A DNA stretch of 64,000 nucleotides. Source: Roseisalinus antarcticus (lineage in GTDB: Bacteria; Pseudomonadota; Alphaproteobacteria; Rhodobacterales; Rhodobacteraceae). A program made the position numbers and the translations under genes. This document shows positions 8,602 through 17,594 of the stretch, piece after piece (position 1 is the stretch's first letter; every line of letters starts with the position of its first letter). Under the pieces are notes generated by a model, which was not told the origin of the DNA, searched no databases, and saw nothing but the letters and a program-made list of their open reading frames with translations. Location: assembly GCF_900172355.1 (NCBI RefSeq), contig NZ_FWFZ01000003.1, positions 124,001 through 188,000 of the forward strand. The letters run 5' to 3'.

Positions 8602-9561
8602 ATGAAGGTCGGCTTCATCGGACTGGGCAATGTCGGCGGCAAGCTTGCCGGCAGCCTGCTGCGCAACGGCATCGACCTTGTGGTGCATGACCTCGACCCC
8701 GCGCTGGTGACGGCCTTCACCGGCCGCGGGGCAGAGGCGGGGGCGGACCCCGCGGCAATGATGCGGGCCTGCGACGTGGTCATCACCTGCCTGCCCAACC
8801 CCGCCGCCTCTGCCGCCGTGGTCGAGGCCATGCTGCCGGCCGTCCGCCCGGGCAAGACCTGGGTCGAGATGTCGACCACCGATGCCGACGAGATCATCCG
8901 CCTTGGCGCCGAGATACACGCCCGAGGCGGCCGCGCGGTGGAATGCCCGGTCTCGGGCGGGTGCCATCGCGCGGAGACCGGCAACATCTCGATCTTCGCC
9001 GGCGGCGACCGGGCGGGGGTGGAGCATGTGATGCCCCTGCTCACCCGGCTCGGGCGCCGGATCCTGCACACCGGCCCCCTGGGCACGGCCTCCAAGCTCA
9101 AGGTGATGACCAATTATCTCGCCAATGCCAACCTGCTGGCGCTCTGCGAGGCGCTGGTGACGATGAAGGCCGCCGGCCTCGACATGGCGACCACTTACGA
9201 GGCGATCCGCATCAGCTCCGGCACCTCCTTCGTCCACGAGACGGAAAGCCAGCTGATCCTGTCGGGCTCGCGGAACGTGAACTTCACGATGGACCTGATC
9301 CAGAAGGACATCGGCCTCTTTCAGAAGCTGGCCGACGACCATGGCGTCCCGCTGGAAATCTCTCCGCTGATGATCTCGATCATGACCGACGGCCAACGTC
9401 GCTATGGCACAAGGGCACAGTCCGACCGGATCATCGAACGGCTCGATGAGGCGACGGGCCTCGCGGTGCTGGCCCCCGGCTTTCCGCTGGAACTGGTCGA
9501 TGACGAGCCCGAGGAACAGGGATACGAAGTGCACGCCGCCCGCCCCGCGGCCGCCGAATAG
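8602..9561 (+). CDS. NAD(P)-dependent 3-hydroxyisobutyrate dehydrogenase-family oxidoreductase
   Basis: A 319-residue beta-hydroxyacid dehydrogenase. The Rossmann nucleotide loop GLGNVGG is at residues 7-13, the substrate loop CPVSGG near 117 and the catalytic lysine helix SKLKVMTN near 168. It oxidises a beta-hydroxy acid to the semialdehyde or keto acid, or runs in reverse. It is the third gene of the dioxygenase operon, 48 bp after the aldolase, with AAAGGA before the ATG. The family includes tartronate semialdehyde reductase, 3-hydroxyisobutyrate dehydrogenase and the L-threonate dehydrogenase (LtnD) group, which often sits beside class II aldolases in acid-sugar pathways. That last option is attractive but not proven. 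Confidence 0.87.
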   Translation: MKVGFIGLGNVGGKLAGSLLRNGIDLVVHDLDPALVTAFTGRGAEAGADPAAMMRACDVVITCLPNPAASAAVVEAMLPAVRPGKTWVEMSTTDADEIIRLGAEIHARGGRAVECPVSGGCHRAETGNISIFAGGDRAGVEHVMPLLTRLGRRILHTGPLGTASKLKVMTNYLANANLLALCEALVTMKAAGLDMATTYEAIRISSGTSFVHETESQLILSGSRNVNFTMDLIQKDIGLFQKLADDHGVPLEISPLMISIMTDGQRRYGTRAQSDRIIERLDEATGLAVLAPGFPLELVDDEPEEQGYEVHAARPAAAE

Positions 9562-9566
9562 GCGGA

Positions 9567-10397
9567 TCAGCCGGCGCGGATCACCATCACCTCGAAGGTC
9601 ACGCAGACCGCGCCGCCGCCCGGGGCCACAGAGCCGCGAAACTGGCCGTCGTCCGGGTCCACGCAATGCATCGGCAAATGCAGGGCGCGGTCCCAGCCTG
9701 CGCCCGGCAGGATCAGCACCTCGGAGATCGGAGAGGCCATGGGGCCGGCGTCGGTAAATGTCGCGCCGATCAGGCTGCCGATGCCCAGGATCTCGGCCCG
9801 TGCGAAGCCCGCATCCTCGATGATCGAACACAATGCGCCATGGATGTCCTCGTGCGGGGCGATCCGCGCGATCAGTGCGTCGCCGCCGGCCCGCCCGCCC
9901 CGCGCGTGAAAGATCGGAAACAGGGTCTCGGGGTCCTGCGCCACCATGAGTCCGCCGCCGTCGAACGCCAGCAAGGTTACCGCCGCCTTCCGCGCCAGCG
10001 TCACCCCGTCGGGCAGAAGGTGGCCGCAGATTGTCCGGCCCTCCGCATTCCAGACCGCGTGGGCATGGAGCCACCATGCGCCGTCGCGCCGCCCGACGAT
10101 CGCGGTGCCATGGTTCACTAGCCCTGCGCGGCCCTCGAACGTTTCCGAATACCAGGCGGCATGACTGCCGTCGTCCGACGGCCCCGGCATGACATATCGG
10201 TAGGGTCCGATCTCGACCCCGTCGAGACAGATGACACCGGCATCGGCCCCGGCGGCGTCCATGGCCTCGGCCACGGCATCCAGCAGGACGGCCCCGGCAG
10301 GCAGCACGATGGACAGCCGGCGCAGATCGCCCCGCGCCACGCTGATCCGCTCGGGCACCTCCGGGCCGGGGTGGCGCAGGCGGTCGCGGCTGGTCAT
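9567..10397 (-). CDS. Tandem PCC (DUF296) domain protein
   Basis: A 276-residue protein that reads as two repeats of the PCC/DUF296 fold. The first half runs to about residue 130 and holds the WWLHAHAVWN segment and GHLLPDG; the second contains HEDIHGALCSIIED and ends in HLPMHCVD. Single-domain bacterial relatives are trimeric with a metal-binding histidine cluster, and plant relatives carry AT-hooks; no AT-hook is seen here, so a DNA role is unlikely. It starts on the stop codon of the ligase gene (ATGA) and closes the thiolase-ligase operon. A role as an accessory or enzyme acting on the acyl intermediate is inference. Function is not established. Confidence 0.7.
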   Translation of the reverse strand: MTSRDRLRHPGPEVPERISVARGDLRRLSIVLPAGAVLLDAVAEAMDAAGADAGVICLDGVEIGPYRYVMPGPSDDGSHAAWYSETFEGRAGLVNHGTAIVGRRDGAWWLHAHAVWNAEGRTICGHLLPDGVTLARKAAVTLLAFDGGGLMVAQDPETLFPIFHARGGRAGGDALIARIAPHEDIHGALCSIIEDAGFARAEILGIGSLIGATFTDAGPMASPISEVLILPGAGWDRALHLPMHCVDPDDGQFRGSVAPGGGAVCVTFEVMVIRAG

Positions 10398-11997
10398 GCG
10401 CCGGTCTCCGGCCAGAGGCCCCTGGCCTTCAGTTCATCGCGGACCAGCTTCTTGGTCACCTTGCCGTAGCCGGTGCGCGGCATCTCCTCAAGGAAGACGT
10501 AGCGGTGGGGCAGCTTGTAGCGGGCGAGCTTGCCCTCCAGCATCGCGGTCAGCGCCTCGGGAGAGACGGCGGCGCCGGGCAGGCAGACGCAGACCGCCAC
10601 CCCGACCTCGCCCCAGCGGGGATGCGGGCCCCCAGCACGGCTACCTCGCCCAGCGCGGGATGGGTCAGCAACAGCTCTTCGATCTCGCGCGGATAGACGT
10701 TGGAGCCGCCCGAGATATACATGTCGGACGCCCGCCCGGTGATGTAGAGATAGCCCTCGGCATCCATGTGACCCAGGTCGCCGGTCCGGAACCAGCCATC
10801 GCGGAACGCGGCCGCGTTGGCCGCATCGTCCCCATCGTAGCCGGCGCAGACCGCCGGGCCCGCGACGCAGATCTCGCCGGTCTGCAGCGGCGCCAGCGCC
10901 GCGCCGGCCGCGTCCTGGATGCTGACCTGCATCCCCGTCCGCTCGAACCCGCAGGTGCCGATGAGGGCGGCGGGGGTGTCCTCCGGGTGGTGGTCCTCGC
11001 GCGGCAGGACGGTGATCGCCCCGGTCACCTCGCCCAGTCCGAAATACTGGACCAGCACCGGCCCCAGCTTGCGCAGGGCGTGCTTCTGATCCTCGCGGTA
11101 CATCGGCGCCCCGGCGTAGATCACGAAGCGCAGGCTGGAATGGTCATGGGTATCGACGGCCGGATCCTCCGTCAGCATCTTCACGATCGTGGGCACGGTG
11201 AACATGTTGGTCACCCGGTGCCGCGCCACAAGTTCCCAGGCCACGGCGGGATCGAGCGGGCCCGGCGGCATCAGGACAGAGGCCGCCCCCGCCGCCATGT
11301 TCACCAGCTGGTGCAGCCCCGCGCCGTGGGACAGGGGGGCGACGACCAGGCTGATGTCCGCGGGGCCGGTGCCGGGCATCAGGTCATGCAGGTGGTTGAG
11401 GACCACGAAGCTCAGCTGGCCATGGGTCAGCACCACCGCCTTCGGCCGCCCGGTGGAGCCGGAGGTGAAGAACAGCCAGGCCGGGGTGTCGCGGTCCACA
11501 TCGGCGTCCGAGACCCGAGCGCCCGTATGGTCCGCGACCGCCGCCTCGTAGTCCGCGCCGAAGCCGCCGCCGATGGCGATGACATGGCGCATCCCAGGCG
11601 CCGCGGCGGTGCAGGCGGCGGCGTGCGCGGCCCCGGAGGCGTCGCAGATCATCAGCGTCACGTCGGCTTTTTGCGCGAGATAGGCAACCTCGTCCGGGCT
11701 CTGGCGCACATTCGCCGGCACCCAGACCGCGCCCATCCGCCAGCAGGCCAGCATGACCTCGATCATCTGCGGGCCGTTCTGCGCGTGCACCAGCACCCGG
11801 TCGCCCGGTCCCAGGCCGAACCGGTCGCGCAGCGCCGCGGCGAGGGCGTTGACCCGGTCGTCCAAGGCGCTCCAGCTCAGCACCTCCGTGCCCCGGATGA
11901 CAGCCGCCCGCGCACCCAGCCGCCGGGCGTTGCGGGTGAGGAAATAGGCCAGGTTCACCGACCGCGTGGACCAGGGCAGGCGCGGATCGCGGGTCAT
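10394..11997 (-). pseudogene. AMP-forming acyl-CoA ligase, interrupted by a frameshift
   Basis: An acyl-adenylate/CoA ligase of about 535 residues. The first 458 residues are in one frame with LFFTSGSTGRPKAV (P-loop), YFGLGEVTG, GWFRTGDLG and GGSNVYPREIEE. The last 75 residues, from GVAVCVCLPG through the catalytic lysine region TGYGKVTKK, are in another. The frames join at about 10615-10630; adding one base after ATCCCC restores the family's WGEVGVAV motif, so this sequence has lost one base. The lesion removes the swivelling C-terminal domain, so the enzyme would be inactive as written. A sequencing or assembly error is equally possible, as both halves are otherwise intact and codon use is normal. 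It is coupled by ATGA overlaps to the thiolase and to the PCC gene. Confidence 0.85.
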
Positions 11998-13163
11998 GCC
12001 ACGCGCTCCAGGATCGAGACGTAATTGGCCACCGCCGCGCCCCCCATGTTGAACACCCCGGCCAGCGCCACGTCGGGCAATTGCATCGCCCCCGCCTCGG
12101 CGGTCAGCTGCATCGCGGCCATCACATGCTGCGACACACCAGTCGCGCCCAGCGGATGGCCCTTCGCCTTCAGCCCGCCCGACGGGTTGACCGGCAGCCG
12201 GCCGTCGCGGGCCGTGACCCCGTCGCGAATAACCCGGGCGCCCTGCCCGCGCGGCGCGAGCCCCATGGCCTCGTATTCCAGAAGCTCTGCGATGGTGAAG
12301 CAATCGTGGGTCTCGACCAGGTCCAGATCGTCCAGCGTCACCCGCGCCTCGGCCAGGGCGCCGGCCCAGGCGGCGCGGGCTCCGGCGAATTCGGTCGGGT
12401 CCCGGCGCGAGAGGGCAAGCGCATCGTTGGCCTGCCGGCGGGCGCGAAAGCGGATCGCCCTCCGCATCCCCGAGGCAACCTCGGGCGCGGCCAGCACCAG
12501 CGCCGCCGCGCCATCGGAGATCAGGGCGCAATCGGTGCGCCGCAATGGCCCCGCGACGATCGGGTTGCGGTCGCTCACCGTGTCGCAGAAGGCCAGATCG
12601 AGCGCCTTTTGCATGTGCCCGAACGGGTTGAGCATCCCGTTGGCATGGTTCTTGGCCGCGATCATCGCAAGCGCCGTCGACTGGTCGCCGTGCCGCTGAA
12701 AGTAGCGATCCGCGATCCCGCCGAAGATCCCGGCGAAACCGCCCGCCACGTCCCCCTCCTCCGCGCGGTAGGCGGCGGAGAGCATGATCTCCCCGGCCCG
12801 CGGGGTCGGTGTGCGGGTCATGGCCTCGGCCCCCACGACGAGGGCGATCGTTCCCCGCCCCGCGGCGATGAAATCCATCGCCGCATGGAGCGCGGCCGAT
12901 CCCGTGGCGCAGGCGTTCTCCACTCGCGTCGCGGGCACCCCCGCCAGCGCCGGAAGGCCCATGCCCACGAGCGCGGCCTCGAACGCCTGCGGTGAGAAGC
13001 CGTTGTTGAAGACCCCGACATAGATCCCGTCGACATCTTCCGCCCCGATCCCGGCATGGAGCAGGGCGTCGGGCACGACGCCCGCGATCAACGGCTCCAG
13101 CCCCGGGGCCTCGGCCCGGCCGAATTTGCCATGGGCCCAGCCCACGATCAGCGGATCTGCCAT
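11994..13163 (-). CDS. Thiolase family protein (SCP-x/lipid-transfer type)
   Basis: A 389-residue thiolase. The nucleophile is Cys85 in VENACATGS, and His336 lies in GGLKAKGHPLGATG. The second catalytic cysteine of classical thiolases is missing: the C-terminal CGG motif is NMGG. A further THDCFT motif is present, as in SCP-x-type thiolases. It would thiolyse a 3-ketoacyl-CoA made by the adjacent ligase route. Many SCP-x-type thiolases need a DUF35 OB-fold partner; none is visible here. The ATG at 13163 follows GGGGAGG and gives the usual N-terminus; the longer open frame to 13463 runs into lysC. It leads the operon with the ligase and PCC genes. Confidence 0.87.
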   Translation of the reverse strand: MADPLIVGWAHGKFGRAEAPGLEPLIAGVVPDALLHAGIGAEDVDGIYVGVFNNGFSPQAFEAALVGMGLPALAGVPATRVENACATGSAALHAAMDFIAAGRGTIALVVGAEAMTRTPTPRAGEIMLSAAYRAEEGDVAGGFAGIFGGIADRYFQRHGDQSTALAMIAAKNHANGMLNPFGHMQKALDLAFCDTVSDRNPIVAGPLRRTDCALISDGAAALVLAAPEVASGMRRAIRFRARRQANDALALSRRDPTEFAGARAAWAGALAEARVTLDDLDLVETHDCFTIAELLEYEAMGLAPRGQGARVIRDGVTARDGRLPVNPSGGLKAKGHPLGATGVSQHVMAAMQLTAEAGAMQLPDVALAGVFNMGGAAVANYVSILERVA

Positions 13164-13368
13164 TGCGCCTCCCCTCTGCCGCGTGTCCGTCCCGACTCGC
13201 GTCGCAGGGTCCACAATCGGCGGGACCGGGCCCGAAGGAAAGATGCCACGCGCCCCCGGCGGGCACCTGCGCCACGCTCGGCCTGCATGCATCGCGCATC
13301 TCATCCTCCGCCTTGCAGAAGACCGCGCCGCGCAATAAGAGCGCAGCCGATCGAGGGCGCGAGGGACA

Positions 13369-14607
13369 ATGCCCATACTGGTGATGAAATTCGGCGGCAC
13401 GAGCGTCGCGACGCTGGACCGCATCCGGCGCGCGGCCAAGCGCGTGGGTGTCGAGGTGGCCAAGGGCTATGACGTGATCGTCATCGTCTCGGCCATGTCC
13501 GGCAAGACCAACGAGCTGGTGGGCTGGGTCGGTGAGACCTCGCCGCTCTACGACGCCCGGGAATACGACGCGGTCGTCAGCTCCGGCGAGAACGTCACCG
13601 CGGGCCTCATGGCGCTGACCTTGCAGGAAATGGACGTGCCGGCGCGCAGCTGGCAGGGCTGGCAGGTGCCGCTGAGGACCAATTCGGCCCACGGCTCGGC
13701 CCGGATCGACGAGATCCCGCCCGAGAACATCCTGCGCAAGTTCGGCGAGGGCATGCGCGTGGCCGTGGTCGCGGGCTTTCAGGGCGTAAGCCCCGAAGGC
13801 CGGATCACGACCCTGGGGCGCGGCGGGTCGGACACCACCGCCGTCGCCTTTGCCGCCGCCTTCGACGCGGAACGCTGCGACATCTACACCGATGTCGACG
13901 GCGTCTACACCACCGACCCGCGCATCTGCGACAAGGCCCGCAAGCTTGACCGCATCGCCTTCGAAGAGATGCTGGAGCTTGCATCGCTGGGCGCCAAGGT
14001 CCTGCAGACCCGGTCGGTCGAGCTGGCCATGCGCTACAAGGTCAGGCTGCGGGTGCTGTCCAGTTTCGAGGAACAGAGCGACGAGGCCGGAACCCTCGTC
14101 TGCGCGGAGGAGGATATCGTGGAAAGCAATGTTGTCGCCGGGGTCGCCTACAGCCGCGACGAAGCCAAGATGACGCTGATCTCCGTGGCCGACCGGCCCG
14201 GCATCGCCGCCGCCATCTTCGGCCCGCTGGCCGATGCGGGCGTGAACGTGGACATGATCGTGCAGAACATCTCGGAGGACGGGCGCACGGACATGACGTT
14301 CTCCTGTCCCGTGGACCAGGTGCCGCGCGCCGAGAAGGCGATGGAGGATGCCAAGGCCGGCGGCGAGATCAACTACCACGACCTCGTGGCCGATACCGGC
14401 GTCTGCAAGGTGTCGGTGGTCGGCATCGGCATGCGCTCTCACGCGGGGGTGGCCGCGCAGATGTTTCAGGCGCTGAAGAACGAGAACATCAACATCAAGG
14501 TCATCACCACGTCCGAGATCAAGATCTCCGTGCTGATCGACCGCCGCTACATGGAGCTTGCGGTGCAGGCGCTGCACGACAGCTTCGGGCTGGACAAGGC
14601 GGCCTGA
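13369..14607 (+). CDS. lysC: Aspartate kinase
   Basis: Aspartate kinase, 412 residues, makes aspartyl phosphate for lysine, threonine and methionine synthesis. The amino acid kinase domain begins with KFGGTS at residues 7-12 and continues to about 245, with GRGGSDTTA near 150. Two ACT domains follow (about 265-335 and 345-405), the site of feedback control by lysine and threonine. The start ATG follows GAGGGA. Length and layout are normal for the monofunctional alphaproteobacterial enzyme. The gene diverges from the thiolase operon across 205 bp. The homoserine dehydrogenase gene lies 15 kb away, so the pathway genes are not in one operon here. Confidence 0.96.
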   Translation: MPILVMKFGGTSVATLDRIRRAAKRVGVEVAKGYDVIVIVSAMSGKTNELVGWVGETSPLYDAREYDAVVSSGENVTAGLMALTLQEMDVPARSWQGWQVPLRTNSAHGSARIDEIPPENILRKFGEGMRVAVVAGFQGVSPEGRITTLGRGGSDTTAVAFAAAFDAERCDIYTDVDGVYTTDPRICDKARKLDRIAFEEMLELASLGAKVLQTRSVELAMRYKVRLRVLSSFEEQSDEAGTLVCAEEDIVESNVVAGVAYSRDEAKMTLISVADRPGIAAAIFGPLADAGVNVDMIVQNISEDGRTDMTFSCPVDQVPRAEKAMEDAKAGGEINYHDLVADTGVCKVSVVGIGMRSHAGVAAQMFQALKNENINIKVITTSEIKISVLIDRRYMELAVQALHDSFGLDKAA

Positions 14608-14786
14608 TCGCGGACGGGTCCGCAGCCGGGCCCGGAACTTCCGCGCAGCGGCGCACTTGTCGTCACGACCGCTCAGAAACAGCGCATTCGATGCGTGTTT
14701 CGTCAGGGCGACCCGGCGATCTTCGTTTCATTTCGAAGGCACGTGGCCTATAGAGTCAAATCGGGCGAACCGAGGAGAGAGCCAGC

Positions 14787-17039
14787 ATGGCGGTCGAGTT
14801 CGAAAGCGAAAGCCGCAAGCTTCTCGGGCGGTTGCGCGACGTCATGGCCGAGGATGCCGCGGGCCAGACCCGGCTGGACAAGATCGTTCAACTGATCGCC
14901 ACCTCGATGAGCACCGAGGTCTGTTCGATCTACCTGTTCCGCGACACCGAAACGCTGGAGCTTTGCGCCACCGAGGGGCTGGAGGCCGAGGCCGTCCACC
15001 AGACCCGGATGCGCCTGGGCGAGGGCCTGGTCGGCCGCGTGGCCAAGTCCAAACGCCAGATCAACACCGCCGACGCGCCCAACGAGCGCGGCTTCCGCTA
15101 CATGCCCGAGACCGGCGAGGAACGGTATTCCTCGTTCTGCGGCATCCCGATCCAGCGGCTGGGCGAGGCGCTGGGCGTGCTGGTCGTGCAGTCGAAGGCC
15201 GCCCGCCAGTTCACCCCCGACGAGGTCTATGCGCTCGAGGTCGTGGCGATGGTCATCGCCGAGATGACCGAGCTGGGCGCGTTTGTCGGCGAGGGGGCCG
15301 CGCTCTCTGCCCGGCACCAGCAGCCGGTGATGATTCGCGGCCTGATCGGCCAGGAGGGCGCGGTCGAGGGCCATGTCTTCCTGCACGAGCCCCGCGTGAC
15401 CGTGACCAACCCGGTCAGCGACGATCCGGTCGCCGAACAGGCCCGCATGACGGACGCGATCGAGCGTCTGCGCGTCTCGGTCGACGATCTTCTGGAAAAC
15501 AGCCAGGCGGTGGACGCCGAGCAGAAACAGGTGTTCGAATCCTACCGCATGTTCGCCAATTCGCGGTCCTGGCTGCGGCGGATGGAGGCCGACATCGCCA
15601 ACGGCCTGACCGCCGAGGCCGCCGTCGAGAAAGAGCAATCGCTTGCCCGGACGCGCATGGGCCAGGCAACGGACCCCTATCTGCGCGAGCGTCTGCACGA
15701 TCTCGACGATCTGTCGAACCGGCTGCTGCGGATCCTGACAGGCCAGGGCCAGGAGACCGGCGCCGAAATGCCCGAGGACCCGGTCCTTGTGGCGCGCAAC
15801 ATCGGGCCGGGCGAGTTGCTGGAATACGGCAAGCGCATCCGGGGCATCGTGCTCGAAGAGGGCTCGGTCGGCAGCCATGCCACCATCGTGGCCCGCGCCT
15901 GGGCCATCCCGCTGGTGATCCGGGCCGGCAAGATCACGACCGAGGCGCTGAACGGCGATCCGATCCTGGTGGACGGCGACCAGGGCATCGTGCACCTGCG
16001 TCCCGACGACGTGGTGCAGAATGCCTTCCGCGACAAGATCGCCATGAAGGCCCGCGCCCAGGAACGCTATTCCTCGATCCGCGAACAGCCCGCCAAGGCG
16101 CTTTGCGGCTCCGTGGTGGGGCTGCACATGAACGCCGGGCTGATGGCCGATCTGCCGTCGCTGGGCTCCTCGGGGGCCGAGGGCGTGGGCCTGTTCCGGA
16201 CCGAGCTGCAGTTCCTGATCCGCAACCAGATGCCCCGGCGCGGAGAGCTTTCGGCGCTCTACTCCCGGGTGATGGACGCGGCCCAGGGCAAGCGCGTGGC
16301 CTTCCGGACGCTGGATATCGGCTCGGACAAGGTGCTGCCCTACATGAAGCCCAACGACGAGCCGAACCCCGCCCTGGGCTGGCGCGCCATCCGCGTGGGT
16401 CTGGACAAGCCCGGGGTGTTGCGGATGCAGGTGCAGGCGCTGATCCGGGCCGCCGCGGGCCGGCCTCTGACGGTGATGTTCCCCTTCGTGGCGCAGATGG
16501 AAGAATTCCGCGCCGCGCGCTGTGAATTCGAAAAGGCGCTGGAGCGCGAAAAGGTCCTTGGCCACCCGATGCCCGAGACGGTCGAGGTCGGCGCGATGCT
16601 CGAGACGCCCTCGCTCGGCTTTGCGCCGGATGTCTTCTACGACGAGGTGGATTTCCTCTCGATCGGCGGCAACGACCTGAAACAGTTCTTCTTCGCCGCA
16701 GACCGCGAGAACGAGCGGGTGCGCAGGCGCTACGACACGCTCAACGTCTCGTTCCTGCGCTTTCTGCGGCAGGTCATCGACCGCTGCGAGGCCCACAACA
16801 CGCCGCTGAGCTTTTGCGGCGAGGATGCCGGGCGGCCTGTCGAGGCCTTGTGCCTCGCGGCCATGGGCTTTCGCGCCCTGTCCATGCGCCCGGCCTCCAT
16901 CGGGCCGGTCAAGCACCTGATCCTGCGCTGCAATCTCGACGAGGTGCGCACGGTGATCGAGGAGGCGGCGGCGCGCGGCGATCAATCGGTGCGGGCGGCG
17001 GTGGTCGCCTATCTCGCCGATGTGGGCTGGGCGACCTGA
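14787..17039 (+). CDS. ptsP: Phosphoenolpyruvate--protein phosphotransferase PtsP (enzyme I-Ntr)
   Basis: Enzyme I of the nitrogen phosphotransferase system, 750 residues. It takes phosphate from PEP and passes it to NPr, a regulatory rather than sugar-transport chain. An N-terminal GAF domain (about 15-160) senses nitrogen signals such as glutamine in studied homologues. The phosphohistidine domain has His364 in GSVGSHATIVARA, and the PEP-binding TIM barrel follows with GLFRTE near 470 and GNDLKQ near 632. Placement after lysC is common in alphaproteobacteria. It starts 180 bp after lysC with AGGAGAGAG upstream, so it probably has its own promoter. NPr and EIIA-Ntr genes are not in the window. 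Confidence 0.96.
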   Translation: MAVEFESESRKLLGRLRDVMAEDAAGQTRLDKIVQLIATSMSTEVCSIYLFRDTETLELCATEGLEAEAVHQTRMRLGEGLVGRVAKSKRQINTADAPNERGFRYMPETGEERYSSFCGIPIQRLGEALGVLVVQSKAARQFTPDEVYALEVVAMVIAEMTELGAFVGEGAALSARHQQPVMIRGLIGQEGAVEGHVFLHEPRVTVTNPVSDDPVAEQARMTDAIERLRVSVDDLLENSQAVDAEQKQVFESYRMFANSRSWLRRMEADIANGLTAEAAVEKEQSLARTRMGQATDPYLRERLHDLDDLSNRLLRILTGQGQETGAEMPEDPVLVARNIGPGELLEYGKRIRGIVLEEGSVGSHATIVARAWAIPLVIRAGKITTEALNGDPILVDGDQGIVHLRPDDVVQNAFRDKIAMKARAQERYSSIREQPAKALCGSVVGLHMNAGLMADLPSLGSSGAEGVGLFRTELQFLIRNQMPRRGELSALYSRVMDAAQGKRVAFRTLDIGSDKVLPYMKPNDEPNPALGWRAIRVGLDKPGVLRMQVQALIRAAAGRPLTVMFPFVAQMEEFRAARCEFEKALEREKVLGHPMPETVEVGAMLETPSLGFAPDVFYDEVDFLSIGGNDLKQFFFAADRENERVRRRYDTLNVSFLRFLRQVIDRCEAHNTPLSFCGEDAGRPVEALCLAAMGFRALSMRPASIGPVKHLILRCNLDEVRTVIEEAAARGDQSVRAAVVAYLADVGWAT

Positions 17040-17054
17040 CCGGCGGCGAGGCGA

Positions 17055-17594
17055 TCAGCCCCGCGCCGCGACCCCTGTCGCCGCCTCGGACAGCTCGTGC
17101 ACCAGGGTCCGCGCCATCGACCGGAAGACGATGATCTCGAACGCCTCCTCGTCCGTGCGGGTGACGCTGGCGGTCATGTGGCCCACCATGGTCCGGGCCG
17201 TGGCGCCCACGGCGAAGGCGCCCGGGTGCAGGTCCACCGGCACCAGGCGCATCAGCACCTCCCGCGCGTCGGGCCCGGTGACCGAGACCACGGCCCAGCC
17301 GTCGGACTGGTCCGTCACCGCGGCCTGATCGAGGGCGGGTGGCGCGGCCCCGAGCAAAAGGGCCTGCCCCGGACCGACGGACAGCATCCGCGCCGCGCCC
17401 TTCCGGGTCGTCGCCTGCGGCCCTGGCATCTCGAGGCCGAGCGCCTTGGACAGCGCCGCGTCCGTCGCCGCCTGCCCGCCGCGAAACGGCGCGATCAAAT
17501 GGATCGGCCCTGCGTCAACCTCGGCCAGGGCCAGATTCCCGACCGTCAGCGGCAAAAGCCCCGCGCAGGGTGTCAGCGCGATCAGATCAACCAC
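17055..17594 (-). CDS. soxG: Sarcosine oxidase gamma subunit
   Basis: The gamma subunit (179 residues) of heterotetrameric sarcosine oxidase, which oxidatively demethylates sarcosine to glycine and hands the methyl group to tetrahydrofolate. It has a GCV-T-like fold, seen in VSVTGPDAREVLMRLV and the hydrophobic strands around it, and few catalytic residues. I chose a GTG start at 17594 that overlaps the soxA stop by eight bases and has GGGAGGAC upstream; a TTG at 17618 is the alternative. It is the last gene of the six-gene operon. The call depends partly on context, because the gamma subunit is poorly conserved. Confidence 0.9.
   Translation of the reverse strand: MVDLIALTPCAGLLPLTVGNLALAEVDAGPIHLIAPFRGGQAATDAALSKALGLEMPGPQATTRKGAARMLSVGPGQALLLGAAPPALDQAAVTDQSDGWAVVSVTGPDAREVLMRLVPVDLHPGAFAVGATARTMVGHMTASVTRTDEEAFEIIVFRSMARTLVHELSEAATGVAARG

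Noticed and set aside
10600-10640. Programmed ribosomal frameshift in the ligase gene
   Set aside because: There is no slippery heptamer, stop codon pause or downstream structure typical of such sites, and a ligase is not a known user. A simple one-base loss is enough.
10549-14577. A single minus-strand frame of more than 1300 codons through the ligase, thiolase region and antisense of lysC
   Set aside because: It is a GC-rich open frame. Only the part after the ligase ATG at 11997 has homology; the rest runs across the thiolase in a wrong frame and antisense to a clear lysC.
13369-17039. lysC and ptsP as an odd pairing
   Set aside because: This neighbourhood is common in alphaproteobacteria and needs no special explanation.
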